Below, piece after piece: positions 27,009-35,102 of a stretch of DNA of 64,000 bases. Position numbers and translations under genes: made by a program. The notes under the pieces are model-generated. The model did no database searches. It saw only the letters and a program-made list of their open reading frames with translations, and was not told the origin of the DNA. Numbering within the stretch: the stretch's first letter is position 1; every line of letters starts with the position of its first letter. Where the stretch lies: NCBI GenBank assembly GCA_035524275.1, contig DATKPC010000095.1, positions 1 through 64,000 on the forward strand. The letters run 5' to 3'. Source of the DNA: DATKPC01 sp035524275 (GTDB lineage Bacteria > Pseudomonadota > Gammaproteobacteria > Burkholderiales > Burkholderiaceae_F).

Positions 27009-27955
27009 AGACCGCCGCGATCCTGCGCCTGACGCTGGCGCTGCAGGTCGGCGCCGGAGCGCTCGTCGCGGCGCTCGCCGGTCCCCGCGAGGCCGCGCGC
27101 TGGGCCCCGTGGGTCTGCGGCGCGTCGATCCCCGTGCTGTTGACCGGCCTGTCGATCGGCCTGCAGCTCGCGATCGATGCGGCGAAGGACCCGCGGCGTC
27201 CGCGCACGTCGATGCGTCACGTGATGCAGGTCTGGATCGGCGAATGCGCGGCCTCGCTCGCGTGCTTCTGCTGGCTGCAGCCGTTCCGCGCCGGCTATCC
27301 GGAACCCGCGGCCGTCCGCGACGCGAGCCGCCCCGCGGTGCTGCTGATCCACGGCTACGCCTGCAACCGCGGCGCCTGGCTGCCGCTTGTCGCGTCCCAA
27401 CGCCTCGCCGCGTTCAACGTCGCGACGCTCGATCTGGAGCCGATGCTGGCCGACATCGACGGCTACGCCACGGCGATCCACGAGGCGATCGGGCGGCTGC
27501 GCGCCAAGTGCGATGCGCCGCGCGTCACGCTGGTCTGCCACAGCATGGGCGGGCTCGCCGCGCGAGCCTACCTGCGCGCCTACGGCGATGCGCAGGTCGA
27601 TCGCCTCATCACGATCGCGACGCCGCACCGCGGGACGATCTTCGCGCGCCTGGGCCGCGGACCGAACGCGAAACAGATGATCTTCGGCTCGGACTGGATC
27701 GCGCAACTGCAAAGCGCGATGACACCGGCGTGGCTCGGCCGCCAGGTCCACATCGGCAGCCTGGACGACAACCTGATCCACCCGCGCTCGAGCCTGGCGC
27801 TGCCGGGCGTCGCGCGCGTGCACTGGCTCGACGGCGTCGGGCACCTGGCGATGCTGACGGACGAGCGGGTCTGGAACCTCGTCGCCGACGAGGTCGCCGC
27901 GCAGCGGCATCCGGATTCCAGCGCGCCCGACGCCATCGCCGCCGGCAGGGGCTAG
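27005..27955 (+). CDS. Membrane-anchored alpha/beta hydrolase (lipase/esterase-like)
   Basis: A 316-residue protein. Three hydrophobic segments (about residues 5-25, 35-57 and 74-92) precede an alpha/beta hydrolase domain. It has the oxyanion block LLIHGYACN (from 113), nucleophile elbow CHSMGG with Ser180, and a late His in GVGHLAML as the likely catalytic base. The layout resembles bacterial triacylglycerol lipases/acyltransferases. GTG at 27005 overlaps the stop of the third binding-protein gene, so it belongs to that operon. It may release the ligand that the importer takes up, which is inference. Its TAG stop shares the palindrome CTAG with the convergent alaX stop. Confidence 0.82.
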   Translation: MKTAAILRLTLALQVGAGALVAALAGPREAARWAPWVCGASIPVLLTGLSIGLQLAIDAAKDPRRPRTSMRHVMQVWIGECAASLACFCWLQPFRAGYPEPAAVRDASRPAVLLIHGYACNRGAWLPLVASQRLAAFNVATLDLEPMLADIDGYATAIHEAIGRLRAKCDAPRVTLVCHSMGGLAARAYLRAYGDAQVDRLITIATPHRGTIFARLGRGPNAKQMIFGSDWIAQLQSAMTPAWLGRQVHIGSLDDNLIHPRSSLALPGVARVHWLDGVGHLAMLTDERVWNLVADEVAAQRHPDSSAPDAIAAGRG

Positions 27956-28680
27956 GCGAACTCCAGCACGACCCGGCGCGTCCGGGCGCTCTTCTTCTCG
28001 ATTTTCGCGACCCGCAGCGCGCCGATCTCGGCGATGTTCGCGACGTGCGTCCCGCCGCAAGGCTGCAGGTCGACGTCCCGGATCCGGACCAGGCGCACCC
28101 GGCCGTAGCCGATCGGCGGGCTCACGCTCATCGATTTGACGAGCTGCGGGTTGGCCCGCAGTTCGTCGTCGGCGATCCATTCGCAGGCCACCGGGTGCGC
28201 GGCTTCGACGAGCCGGTCGAGCGCCTCCTGGACCGCACCGCGCTCCAGCGGCTCGGTCATCGCGAAATCCAGCCGCGCCGTGTCGCGGGAGATGCTGCAC
28301 CCGTCGACGAGGCGGCGCACGATCGCACACAGCAGGTGCGTCGCCGTATGCAGGCGCATATGCCGGTAGCGGCGGTCCCAGTCGATCAACGCCGTGACCG
28401 GCGTGCCGACGAGCAGCCGGTCGCGCCAGTCGGACGCCGGGTCCAAGCCGTGCAGGGTATCGTCGGGCGTCGCGCCGTCATGGCGGCTCTTGCGCGCATC
28501 GACGACGGGAATCCGGGTCCCGTCGGCGAGCGCGAGGACGCCGGTGTCTCCCGCCTGGCCGCCGCCGACCGGGTAGAACACGGTCCGGTCGAGCAGCACG
28601 CCGTCCTCGAAGACGCGCGTGACCACGGCCTCGCAACTGCGCAGGTAGGCGTCCTCACGGTGCAGCGCATGCGTACTCAT
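27952..28680 (-). CDS. Alanyl-tRNA editing protein AlaX-like
   Basis: A 242-residue cytoplasmic hydrolase that deacylates mischarged tRNA(Ala) in trans (Ser- or Gly-tRNA(Ala)). The zinc-binding motifs HTATH and, near the C-terminus, CGGTH are both present, and YPVGGGQAGDTG is the editing-domain signature. It corresponds to the editing and C-Ala-less part of AlaRS, without the synthetase core, and to the longer AlaX type. Convergent with the lipase, divergent from the acyl-CoA-binding protein. Confidence 0.9.
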   Translation of the reverse strand: MSTHALHREDAYLRSCEAVVTRVFEDGVLLDRTVFYPVGGGQAGDTGVLALADGTRIPVVDARKSRHDGATPDDTLHGLDPASDWRDRLLVGTPVTALIDWDRRYRHMRLHTATHLLCAIVRRLVDGCSISRDTARLDFAMTEPLERGAVQEALDRLVEAAHPVACEWIADDELRANPQLVKSMSVSPPIGYGRVRLVRIRDVDLQPCGGTHVANIAEIGALRVAKIEKKSARTRRVVLEFA

Positions 28681-28767
28681 GACCTATGATAACTGCGCGA
28701 AGGACGGTCGTAGAACAATGAGGGCGTGCGGCCGGCGAGCCGCGCGTAACCTCGTGGAGGCAACGAG

Positions 28768-29025
28768 ATGAGCGACCTGAAGCAACGATTCGAGCAGGCC
28801 CAGGCGGACTCCAAGAACCTGCCGCAGCGCCCGGACAACGCGACCCTGCTGAAGCTCTACGGGCTGTTCAAGCAGGCGAGCGGCGGCGACGCGAACGGCG
28901 AGCGGCCCGCCATGACCGATTTCGTCGGCCGTGCCAAGTGGGATGCCTGGCAGGCGCTGAAGGGCACGTCGCGCGACGAGGCGATGACGCGCTACGTGGC
29001 GCTGGTCGACGACCTCAAGGGCTGA
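28768..29025 (+). CDS. Acyl-CoA-binding protein
   Basis: An 85-residue four-helix protein that binds long-chain acyl-CoA in the cytoplasm. The signature LLKLYGLFKQASGGD, followed by KWDAWQALKGTSRDEAMTRYV, matches the ACBP family along its whole length. GGAGG 8 bp upstream sets the start. ACBPs are common in eukaryotes but patchy in bacteria. It stands alone between alaX (divergent) and pncB (convergent). Confidence 0.93.
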   Translation: MSDLKQRFEQAQADSKNLPQRPDNATLLKLYGLFKQASGGDANGERPAMTDFVGRAKWDAWQALKGTSRDEAMTRYVALVDDLKG

Positions 29026-29050
29026 GCACCGACGCGGCCGCGGCCCCGAT

Positions 29051-30226
29051 TCAAGGCCGCGGCGAAATCTCGAAGACCTGCCGCAGGTAGGCGAGGTACG
29101 CCTGGTCGTCGCACATGTTCTTTTCCGGCGCGTCGGACAGCTTCGCGACCGGCTGGCCGTTGCAGCGGACCATCTTGATGACGATCTGCAGCGGCGTGTA
29201 GCCGAGATCGTTCGTCAGGTTCGTGCCGACGCCGAACGCGATGCCGGCGCGGCCGTGGAAACGGTGGTACAGCTCGAGCACCCGCGGCAGCGTCAGCGCG
29301 TCGGAGAACACCAGCGTCTTCGTTCGCGGATCGACGCGATTCTTCTCGTAGTGCGCGATCAGGCGCTCGCCCCAGGCCACCGGGTCGCCGGAATCGTGGC
29401 GCGCGCCGTCGAACAGCTTGCAGAAATACAGGTCGAAGTCGCGCAGGAACGCGCTCATCCCGTAGACGTCGGACAGCGCGATGCCGAGGTCGCCGCGATA
29501 CTCGCGCGCCCAGACCTCGAAGCCGAAGGTCTGCGAGTCGCGCAGCCGTGGGCCCAGCGCCTGGCAGGCCTGCAGGTATTCGTGCGCCATCGTGCCGAGC
29601 GGCAGCAACCCGTGGCGCTGCGCGTACATCACGTTGCTCGTGCCGGCGAAGTTCTCGCCGAGTTGCTCCTTCAACGTCAGCACGACCTCGTTGTGCCATT
29701 GCCGCGAAAAGCGGCGCCGGGTGCCGTAGTCGGCGATCCGCACGCCGGCGGCGAGCGGGTCGGCGCGCACGAGCGCCAGCTTGGCCCGCAGGCGGCGGCG
29801 CCCCTCGTCGTAGTCCGGGTGCGGCTGGGTGCGGGAGAAATAGACCTCGTTGACGATCGCGAGGACCGGGATCTCGAACAGGATCGTATGCAGCCACGGG
29901 CCGCGGATCGTGATCTCGATCTCGTCGGCCGCGGCCGGCTTCACCGCGATGCACTTCGTATTGAGCTGGAACAGGCCGAGGAAGTCGACGAAGTCGCTCT
30001 TGATGTAGCGCAGGCCGCGCAGGTATTCGAGCTCGTGCTCGCGGAACCGCAGCGTGCACAGCGCGGCGATCTGCTCGCGGATCTCGTCGATGTGCGGCGC
30101 CAGCGCGACGCCGCGGTTGCGGCACTTGAACCGGTACTCGACCTGCGCCGCCGGAAACTGATGCAGCACGACCTGCATCATCGTGAACTTGTACAGGTCG
30201 GTGTCGAGCAGCGACGTGATGATCAT
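29051..30226 (-). CDS. pncB: Nicotinate phosphoribosyltransferase
   Basis: A 391-residue enzyme that makes nicotinate mononucleotide from nicotinate and PRPP in NAD salvage. The N-terminus ITSLLDTDLYKFTMMQVVLH and the blocks EVYFSRTQ, GTSNVMYAQRHGLLPLGTMA (with the autophosphorylated His region) and GVGTNLTNDLG are diagnostic. Length is normal for the PncB family. The ATG at 30226 fits the family start. It is divergent from fdxA; the 157-bp gap is extremely GC-rich and palindromic at 30240-30310. Confidence 0.95.
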   Translation of the reverse strand: MIITSLLDTDLYKFTMMQVVLHQFPAAQVEYRFKCRNRGVALAPHIDEIREQIAALCTLRFREHELEYLRGLRYIKSDFVDFLGLFQLNTKCIAVKPAAADEIEITIRGPWLHTILFEIPVLAIVNEVYFSRTQPHPDYDEGRRRLRAKLALVRADPLAAGVRIADYGTRRRFSRQWHNEVVLTLKEQLGENFAGTSNVMYAQRHGLLPLGTMAHEYLQACQALGPRLRDSQTFGFEVWAREYRGDLGIALSDVYGMSAFLRDFDLYFCKLFDGARHDSGDPVAWGERLIAHYEKNRVDPRTKTLVFSDALTLPRVLELYHRFHGRAGIAFGVGTNLTNDLGYTPLQIVIKMVRCNGQPVAKLSDAPEKNMCDDQAYLAYLRQVFEISPRP

Positions 30227-30383
30227 CGTTTTGGACGTGTCCTGGCCGGGGCGCCGGCCCGGGCGCCGCGCGCCCTGCCCAGGGCCCGGCCGGCCGCCCG
30301 CCGGCCGTCGCCGCCACCTGCGACGCGATAGAATACCTGCTTGTCCAAACCCCGACCGCAGCCGCCGCCTGCCCTACCCGATC

Positions 30384-30707
30384 ATGACCCACGTCGTCAC
30401 CGAGCCGTGCATCAAATGCAAGTACACCGACTGCGTCGACGTGTGCCCGGTCGATTGCTTCCGCGAAGGTCCTAATTTCCTCACGATCGACCCCGACGAA
30501 TGCATCGACTGCGCGGTCTGCATCCCGGAATGCCCGGTCAACGCGATCTACGCCGAGGAAGACGTGCCCGCGGACCAGCGGCAGTTCATCGCGCTCAACG
30601 TCGAACTCGCGAAGAACTGGCCGTCGATCACGCGGATGAAGGCGCACCCCGCCGACGCCGACCAGTGGAAGGACGTGGCCGACAAGCTGAAGTACCTCGA
30701 ACGTTGA
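30384..30707 (+). CDS. fdxA: 7Fe ferredoxin FdxA
   Basis: A 107-residue electron carrier with one 3Fe-4S and one 4Fe-4S cluster. Cluster ligands are seen in CIKCKYTDCVDVCPVDCF and CIDCAVCIPECPV. The C-terminal 50-residue extension (KNWPSITRMKAHPADADQWK) is typical of the Azotobacter-type ferredoxins. The ATG at 30384 is the first Met that fits the family start (THVVTEPCIKC). A TAGAAT at 30329-30334 may be its -10 element. Soluble cytoplasmic protein. Confidence 0.95.
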   Translation: MTHVVTEPCIKCKYTDCVDVCPVDCFREGPNFLTIDPDECIDCAVCIPECPVNAIYAEEDVPADQRQFIALNVELAKNWPSITRMKAHPADADQWKDVADKLKYLER

Positions 30708-30861
30708 TCCGCGCCCCGCGAGGGCGGCGGCCGGCGGCGGCCGTTCGTCGGCGCGGGGCGGCGGATCGCAGGCAGCGCGGTGGATGCCCGCCGGAATCGC
30801 GGGAAAAGCGACGTCCCATCCCGGGAGTGCCTGCCTTTACGGTAGGGGCCGATCGGTGGAA

Positions 30862-30869
30862 TATAGAAT
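30862..30869 (+). promoter_or_regulatory. Candidate -10 element for phaZ
   Basis: TATAGAAT lies about 95 bp upstream of the phaZ start in a GC-rich gap of 257 bp. No convincing -35 hexamer is at standard spacing. The remaining gap (30708-30964) shows nothing else I can name. Confidence 0.3.
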
Positions 30870-30964
30870 CCGCAGGGTGGCCCGGCCGCGGCTTGCTTCG
30901 GCGCGTACCGGCAAGCCGGCCCCGGGCGATACCGTCCGGACGGCGATGGTGACCGGAGATCCGC

Positions 30965-32200
30965 GTGCTGTACCAACTCCATGAGTGGCATCGACGACTG
31001 CTGAACCCGCTGTCGCACTGGGCGCAGGTCACGTCGGAGCTTTTTTCCAGCCCCTACAGCCCGCTCGCCTATACCCCGTTCTCGCGGCGCATGGCCGCCG
31101 GCTACGACCTGCTGCACCGCCTCGGGAAGCACTACGAGAAACCGGGCTTCGAACTGAATGCCACGACCGTCGACGGCGTCGAGGTCGCGGTCGTCGAGGA
31201 AGTCGTCGTCAGCAAGCCGTTCTGCCACCTGCTGCATTTCCGGCGCGCGATGCCCGATTCGCTCGCGAAGCGTCCGCCGGACCCGGTCGTGCTCGTCGTC
31301 GCGCCGCTCTCCGGCCACCATGCGACGCTGCTTCGCGACACGGTGCGCGCGCTGCTGCAGGACCACGACGTCTACATCACCGACTGGGTCGACGCGAAGA
31401 TCGTCCCGCTATCGCACGGCCCGTTCCACCTCGACGACTACGTCGACTACGTGATCGAGTTCATCCGCAAGCTCGGACCCGACGTGCACGTCGTGTCCGT
31501 CTGCCAGCCGACCGTGCCGGTCCTCGCGGCGGTTTCGCTGCTGGCGACCGCGGACGATCCGAAGCAGCCGCGGACGATGACGATGATGGGCGGGCCGATC
31601 GATACGCGGCGCAACCCGACGCAGGTCAACGCGCTGGCCAAGCGCAAGCCATACGACTGGTTCGTCAACAACGTGGTCTTCAAGGTCCCTGCCAGCTATC
31701 CCGGCTACCTGCGCGACGTCTACCCCGGGTTCCTGCAGCATGCCGGATTCGTCGCGATGAATCCGGACCGGCACGTCAATTCGCACTGGGACTATTACAT
31801 GGACCTCGTCAAGGGCGACCGCGACGACGTCGAATCGCACCGGAAGTTCTACGACGAGTACAACGCGGTCCTCGACCTCCCCGCGGAGTACTACCTGGAC
31901 ACGATCCGCATCGTCTTCCAGGAACACCGGCTGCCGAACGGGACCTGGTACGTGCGCGGCACGCGCGTCGCACCCGAGGACATCCGCCGCGTCGCGCTGT
32001 TCTCGATCGAGGGCGAACTCGACGACATCTCCGGTAGCGGGCAGACGCAGGCAGCGCATGACCTGTGCAGCAGCATCCCGCCGGAGGCGAAGCAGCACCT
32101 GACGGCCGAAGGCGTCGGCCACTACGGCATTTTCTCCGGCCGCCGCTGGCGCGAGATGATCTACCCGCAGTTGCGCGACTTCATCCGCCGTCACGCGTGA
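30965..32200 (+). CDS. phaZ: Intracellular polyhydroxyalkanoate depolymerase
   Basis: A 411-residue enzyme that mobilises stored PHA granules. Family signatures: YQLHEWHRRLLNPLSHWA at the start, VVLVVAPLSGHHATLLRDTV, and VYITDWVDA. The nucleophile elbow is VSVCQPTVP with Cys180 instead of Ser, as described for the Ralstonia PhaZ1 type. Late Asp (EGELDD) and His (GVGHYG) complete the triad. The start is GTG at 30965 with GGAG 8-10 bp upstream. It indicates that the organism stores PHA. It has no signal peptide, as expected for an intracellular enzyme. Confidence 0.93.
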   Translation: MLYQLHEWHRRLLNPLSHWAQVTSELFSSPYSPLAYTPFSRRMAAGYDLLHRLGKHYEKPGFELNATTVDGVEVAVVEEVVVSKPFCHLLHFRRAMPDSLAKRPPDPVVLVVAPLSGHHATLLRDTVRALLQDHDVYITDWVDAKIVPLSHGPFHLDDYVDYVIEFIRKLGPDVHVVSVCQPTVPVLAAVSLLATADDPKQPRTMTMMGGPIDTRRNPTQVNALAKRKPYDWFVNNVVFKVPASYPGYLRDVYPGFLQHAGFVAMNPDRHVNSHWDYYMDLVKGDRDDVESHRKFYDEYNAVLDLPAEYYLDTIRIVFQEHRLPNGTWYVRGTRVAPEDIRRVALFSIEGELDDISGSGQTQAAHDLCSSIPPEAKQHLTAEGVGHYGIFSGRRWREMIYPQLRDFIRRHA

Positions 32201-32286
32201 GGCGGCCGCGCGGGGCGCGCCACGGCTCGCCCCGCGCCCGCATCCGCCGGTTCGTTCGCCCGCCTTATCGCCCGCCCGTTCGCCGC

Positions 32287-32979
32287 ATGGCGCAGCACGA
32301 CAGCACCGCCGCCCCGCTCGCCGATCGCATCGATGCGCTGCTGCCGCAGACGCAATGCACGAAGTGCGGCTTCGACGGCTGCCGCCCCTATGCCGAGGCG
32401 ATCGCGGACGGCCGCGCCGCGATCAACCGCTGCGCCCCGGGCGGCGCCGCCGGCATCGCGCGGCTCGCGACGCTGCTCGCCACCGCGCCGCTGCCGCTGG
32501 ACGCGACCTGCGGCACCGAAGGCCCGTTGCGCGTCGCGCGCATCGACGAATCGGTGTGCATCGGCTGCACGCTGTGCATCCAGGCCTGCCCGGTCGATGC
32601 GATCGTCGGCGCGGTCCGCCGGCTGCATGCGGTGCTCGTCGCCCAGTGCACCGGCTGCGACCTGTGCGTCTCGCCGTGCCCGATGGACTGCATCCGGATG
32701 TTCGACGTCGACCCGCCGCGCGCCTGGACCGACGCGGACGCCGCCGCGGCGCGCGAGCGAATGAACGCGCGGCGCGTGCGGCTCGCGCGCGAAGCGCTTG
32801 CCAACGACGAACGACTCGCGATCAAGGCGGTGGCGAAGCTCGCGGAGATCGACGGGCGCGACGACATCGACGCCGCCGCCCGCGCCCGCAAGAAGGCCGT
32901 CGTCGAAGCGGCCATCGAGCGGTCGAGGGCGCGCCGCCGCGAGCGCCAGGCCGCGGTGGACGCCGGGTCCGTGAAGTGA
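32287..32979 (+). CDS. rnfB: RnfB-like ferredoxin, electron transport complex subunit B
   Basis: A 230-residue iron-sulfur protein. The Fe-S domain starts TQCTKCGFDGCRPYAEAI (four Cys), followed by two 4Fe-4S motifs, CIGCTLCIQACPV and CTGCDLCVSPCPMDC. The C-terminal 80 residues are charged and helical. It lacks the N-terminal membrane anchor of E. coli RnfB, as usual in betaproteobacteria where it stands without the other rnf genes. It may therefore be a soluble electron carrier. The stop overlaps the nth start by 4 bp (GTGA). Confidence 0.88.
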   Translation: MAQHDSTAAPLADRIDALLPQTQCTKCGFDGCRPYAEAIADGRAAINRCAPGGAAGIARLATLLATAPLPLDATCGTEGPLRVARIDESVCIGCTLCIQACPVDAIVGAVRRLHAVLVAQCTGCDLCVSPCPMDCIRMFDVDPPRAWTDADAAAARERMNARRVRLAREALANDERLAIKAVAKLAEIDGRDDIDAAARARKKAVVEAAIERSRARRRERQAAVDAGSVK

Positions 32980-33626
32980 ACCCGGCCCGACGGCGCGCGA
33001 TCTTCGAGCGACTCCGCGCCGACAATCCGCACCCGCGCACGGAACTGGAGTACCGGACCCCGTTCGAACTGCTGGTGGCCGTCGTCCTGTCGGCGCAGGC
33101 GACGGATCGCAGCGTCAATGCCGCGACGCGGCGGCTGTTCCCGGTCGCCCACACGCCGCAGGCCATCGCGGCGCTCGGCGAGAGCGGGCTGACCCCCTAC
33201 ATCCAGACGATCGGGCTGTACCGAACGAAGGCGCGCAACGTCGTGCGCCTCTGCGAATTGCTGCTGGAGCGCCATCAAGGCGAGGTTCCGCGCGAACGCG
33301 ACGCGCTCGAAGCGCTGCCGGGCGTCGGCCGCAAGACGGCCAACGTCGTGCTCAACATCGCTTTCGGCGAACCCACGATCGCGGTGGACACGCACATCTT
33401 CCGTGTCGCGAACCGGACCGGGCTCGCGCCGGGCGCCACCGTCGAGGAGGTCGAACGCCGCCTGCTGAAGTTCGTTCCGGACGAATTCCTCAAGGACGCG
33501 CATCACTGGCTGATCCTGCACGGGCGCTATGTCTGCACCGCGCGCAAGCCGCACTGCCCGGACTGTTCGATCGCCGCGTGGTGCGAATATCGCGGCAAGA
33601 CGCGGCCGCCCGAGGCCGGCGCCTGA
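32976..33626 (+). CDS. nth: Endonuclease III
   Basis: A 216-residue DNA glycosylase/AP lyase that removes oxidised pyrimidines. The helix-hairpin-helix ALPGVGRKTANVV contains the catalytic Lys; the catalytic Asp lies in VDTHIFRVANR. The C-terminal cluster motif Cys-x6-Cys-x2-Cys-x5-Cys is present (CTARKPHCPDCSIAAWC). The GTG start at 32976 overlaps the rnfB stop, a conserved pairing that suggests the Fe-S protein may serve the glycosylase's cluster, which is inference. Normal length. Confidence 0.97.
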   Translation: MNPARRRAIFERLRADNPHPRTELEYRTPFELLVAVVLSAQATDRSVNAATRRLFPVAHTPQAIAALGESGLTPYIQTIGLYRTKARNVVRLCELLLERHQGEVPRERDALEALPGVGRKTANVVLNIAFGEPTIAVDTHIFRVANRTGLAPGATVEEVERRLLKFVPDEFLKDAHHWLILHGRYVCTARKPHCPDCSIAAWCEYRGKTRPPEAGA

Positions 33627-33641
33627 CGAGACCGGTCACCG

Positions 33642-34088
33642 ATGATGTTCAACCCGTCGCGAAACGAGGTCCGCCGTTTCTTCGTCGAGGCTTGGCGCAA
33701 GCATCGCGCCGGAGCGATCCTGACGCCGATCGAGGCCCAGGCATTGCCGTGGATCGAGCGGCACCCGGAATATCACGGCTTGCTGGAGCGGCCGGACGAG
33801 GCCATCGACCGTGAATTCGACGCCGAAAACGGCGAATCGAATCCGTTCCTGCATCTTTCACTGCACTTGGCGCTCGCGGAACAGTTGTCGATCGACCAGC
33901 CGCCGGGAATCCGGGCGGCCTTCGCGCGGCTTCAGGCGCGCCACGCGTCGCTGCACGATGCGGCACATGCGGCCATCGAGTGCCTTGCGCAGACGATCTG
34001 GGAAGTGCAACGCGCCACGGCGCCGGTCGATCCGCTGGAGCTCAACGCGCGCTACCTGGAAGCGCTGGAGCGCGCGGTCGGCGGCTGA
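33642..34088 (+). CDS. DUF1841 family protein
   Basis: A 148-residue protein of unknown function. The start MFNPSRNEVRRFFVEAW and the block NPFLHLSLHLALAEQLSIDQPPGI are diagnostic of DUF1841, a beta/gammaproteobacterial family. Histidines in LHLSLHLAL could bind a ligand. Two adjacent ATGs (33642 and 33645) are possible. It follows nth by 15 bp and so is probably in the rnfB-nth operon. Confidence 0.88.
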   Translation: MMFNPSRNEVRRFFVEAWRKHRAGAILTPIEAQALPWIERHPEYHGLLERPDEAIDREFDAENGESNPFLHLSLHLALAEQLSIDQPPGIRAAFARLQARHASLHDAAHAAIECLAQTIWEVQRATAPVDPLELNARYLEALERAVGG

Positions 34089-34090
34089 CG

Positions 34091-34110
34091 CCCGGGCGTC
34101 CTCGCCCGGG
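34091..34110. terminator. Stem-loop between convergent DUF1841 and cytochrome genes
   Basis: CCCGGGCG-TCCT-CGCCCGGG forms an 8-bp perfect stem with a 4-nt loop, 2 bp after the DUF1841 stop. There is no T-run on either side, so termination would be weak or Rho-assisted. Its place between convergent genes suits a bidirectional role. Confidence 0.4.
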
Positions 34111-34148
34111 GCACCGCACGCGGGCTGGCCGCGTGCCGCGCGAAGGGC

Positions 34149-34514
34149 CTACTTCTTCTGGTTCAGCGGACCCGCAAGGCCGGACAGGTAGGCCGCGACG
34201 TTTTCAATGTCGGCCTTGCTGAGCGGCTTCGCAATGCCGCCCATGATCGGATTCTTGCGCGCGCCGGACTGGTAGTCGCCCAGCGCCTTGACGATGTAGT
34301 CGTCGAACTGCCCGGCCAGCCGCGGGTAGCTGGGATCGACCGGCGTCTGGTAGTCCTTGCCGTGGCAGGCGGCGCATTGCGATTCGGCCAGCTTGCGGCC
34401 GGCGTCGGTATCGGCGGCGTACGTCGGCGACAGCGCCAGCGCGACCAGCGCGAACGCCGCGCAGCGACGAGCGGAAGCGGGTACGGAAAAGGCGGTTCGG
34501 GAGATCATCGTCAT
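34149..34514 (-). CDS. Small periplasmic class I cytochrome c
   Basis: A 121-residue exported monohaem cytochrome. A signal peptide covers residues 1-33 (hydrophobic AFALVALALSPTYAA). The haem motif CAACH follows shortly after, and the axial Met is likely that of NPIMGGIAKPLS. The end PLSKADIENVAAYLSGL is typical of c4/c5-like proteins. ATG at 34514 is preferred as the MTMIS start because the upstream frame overlaps the neighbouring gene's region. It follows the next cytochrome by 22 bp. Confidence 0.88.
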   Translation of the reverse strand: MTMISRTAFSVPASARRCAAFALVALALSPTYAADTDAGRKLAESQCAACHGKDYQTPVDPSYPRLAGQFDDYIVKALGDYQSGARKNPIMGGIAKPLSKADIENVAAYLSGLAGPLNQKK

Positions 34515-34536
34515 CAGTCCGGAGTCGTCGACCAGG

Positions 34537-34896
34537 TTACTTGCCCGCTTCGCCGCGGCTGGCGAAGTAGTTGGCCACCAGCGTGATCTGCTCGTCGGAA
34601 AGCCCCTGTGCAATGACGGTCATGGTCGGGTGACTGCGCTCGCCCTTCTTGTACTCGTGCAGCGCGGATTCGATGTACTTGGCCGATTGCCCGCCGATTT
34701 TCGGGACGCGATAGACCCGCGGGAACGATGCCTGGTAGTTCGGGATCGTGTGGCAGCCGGTGCACGAGGCGACGTACGGCGTCGCCGGATCCGGCGCGCC
34801 TTCGGCGGCTGCGCGCTGCGCGGCGGCTAACAGCGGCAGGCCCACGACGGCGAGCGTGGCCAAGGTGGTGATCCTGCGACGTCGGTTCGGTTTCAT
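34537..34896 (-). CDS. Small periplasmic class I cytochrome c
   Basis: A 119-residue exported monohaem cytochrome. The basic start MKPNRRRR and a hydrophobic segment to about residue 30 form the signal peptide. The haem motif is CTGCH, the likely axial Met is in HPTMTVIAQGLS, and the end LSDEQITLVANYFASR is typical of the cytochrome c4 half-domain. Together with the next gene it makes a pair equivalent to the two halves of a di-haem c4, so they may act as partners in electron delivery to a terminal oxidase. Confidence 0.88.
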   Translation of the reverse strand: MKPNRRRRITTLATLAVVGLPLLAAAQRAAAEGAPDPATPYVASCTGCHTIPNYQASFPRVYRVPKIGGQSAKYIESALHEYKKGERSHPTMTVIAQGLSDEQITLVANYFASRGEAGK

Positions 34897-35102
34897 AAGT
34901 GCGTCGGAATCCAGGTTGTTCGGATCGTCGTGCCGCCCGCCCCACCGGATCGGCCGGCCAATGATCCTTGCGCGGGCACGGCGCGGGCTTGCCGCCCGCG
35001 ATGTCGAGCGGGCGCGATTCTAGCGCACGAAAACGAGAAAACCTCGCATCCAGCAGGGCGCCCGTATACTGGATCCTTCCGTTCCGACGCCCGCCCCCCC
35101 GG

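Noticed and set aside
30240..30310. GC-rich palindromic stretch between pncB and fdxA as a terminator or regulatory hairpin
   Set aside because: The DNA folds in many alternative ways, has no T-run, and lies between divergent starts where a terminator makes no sense.
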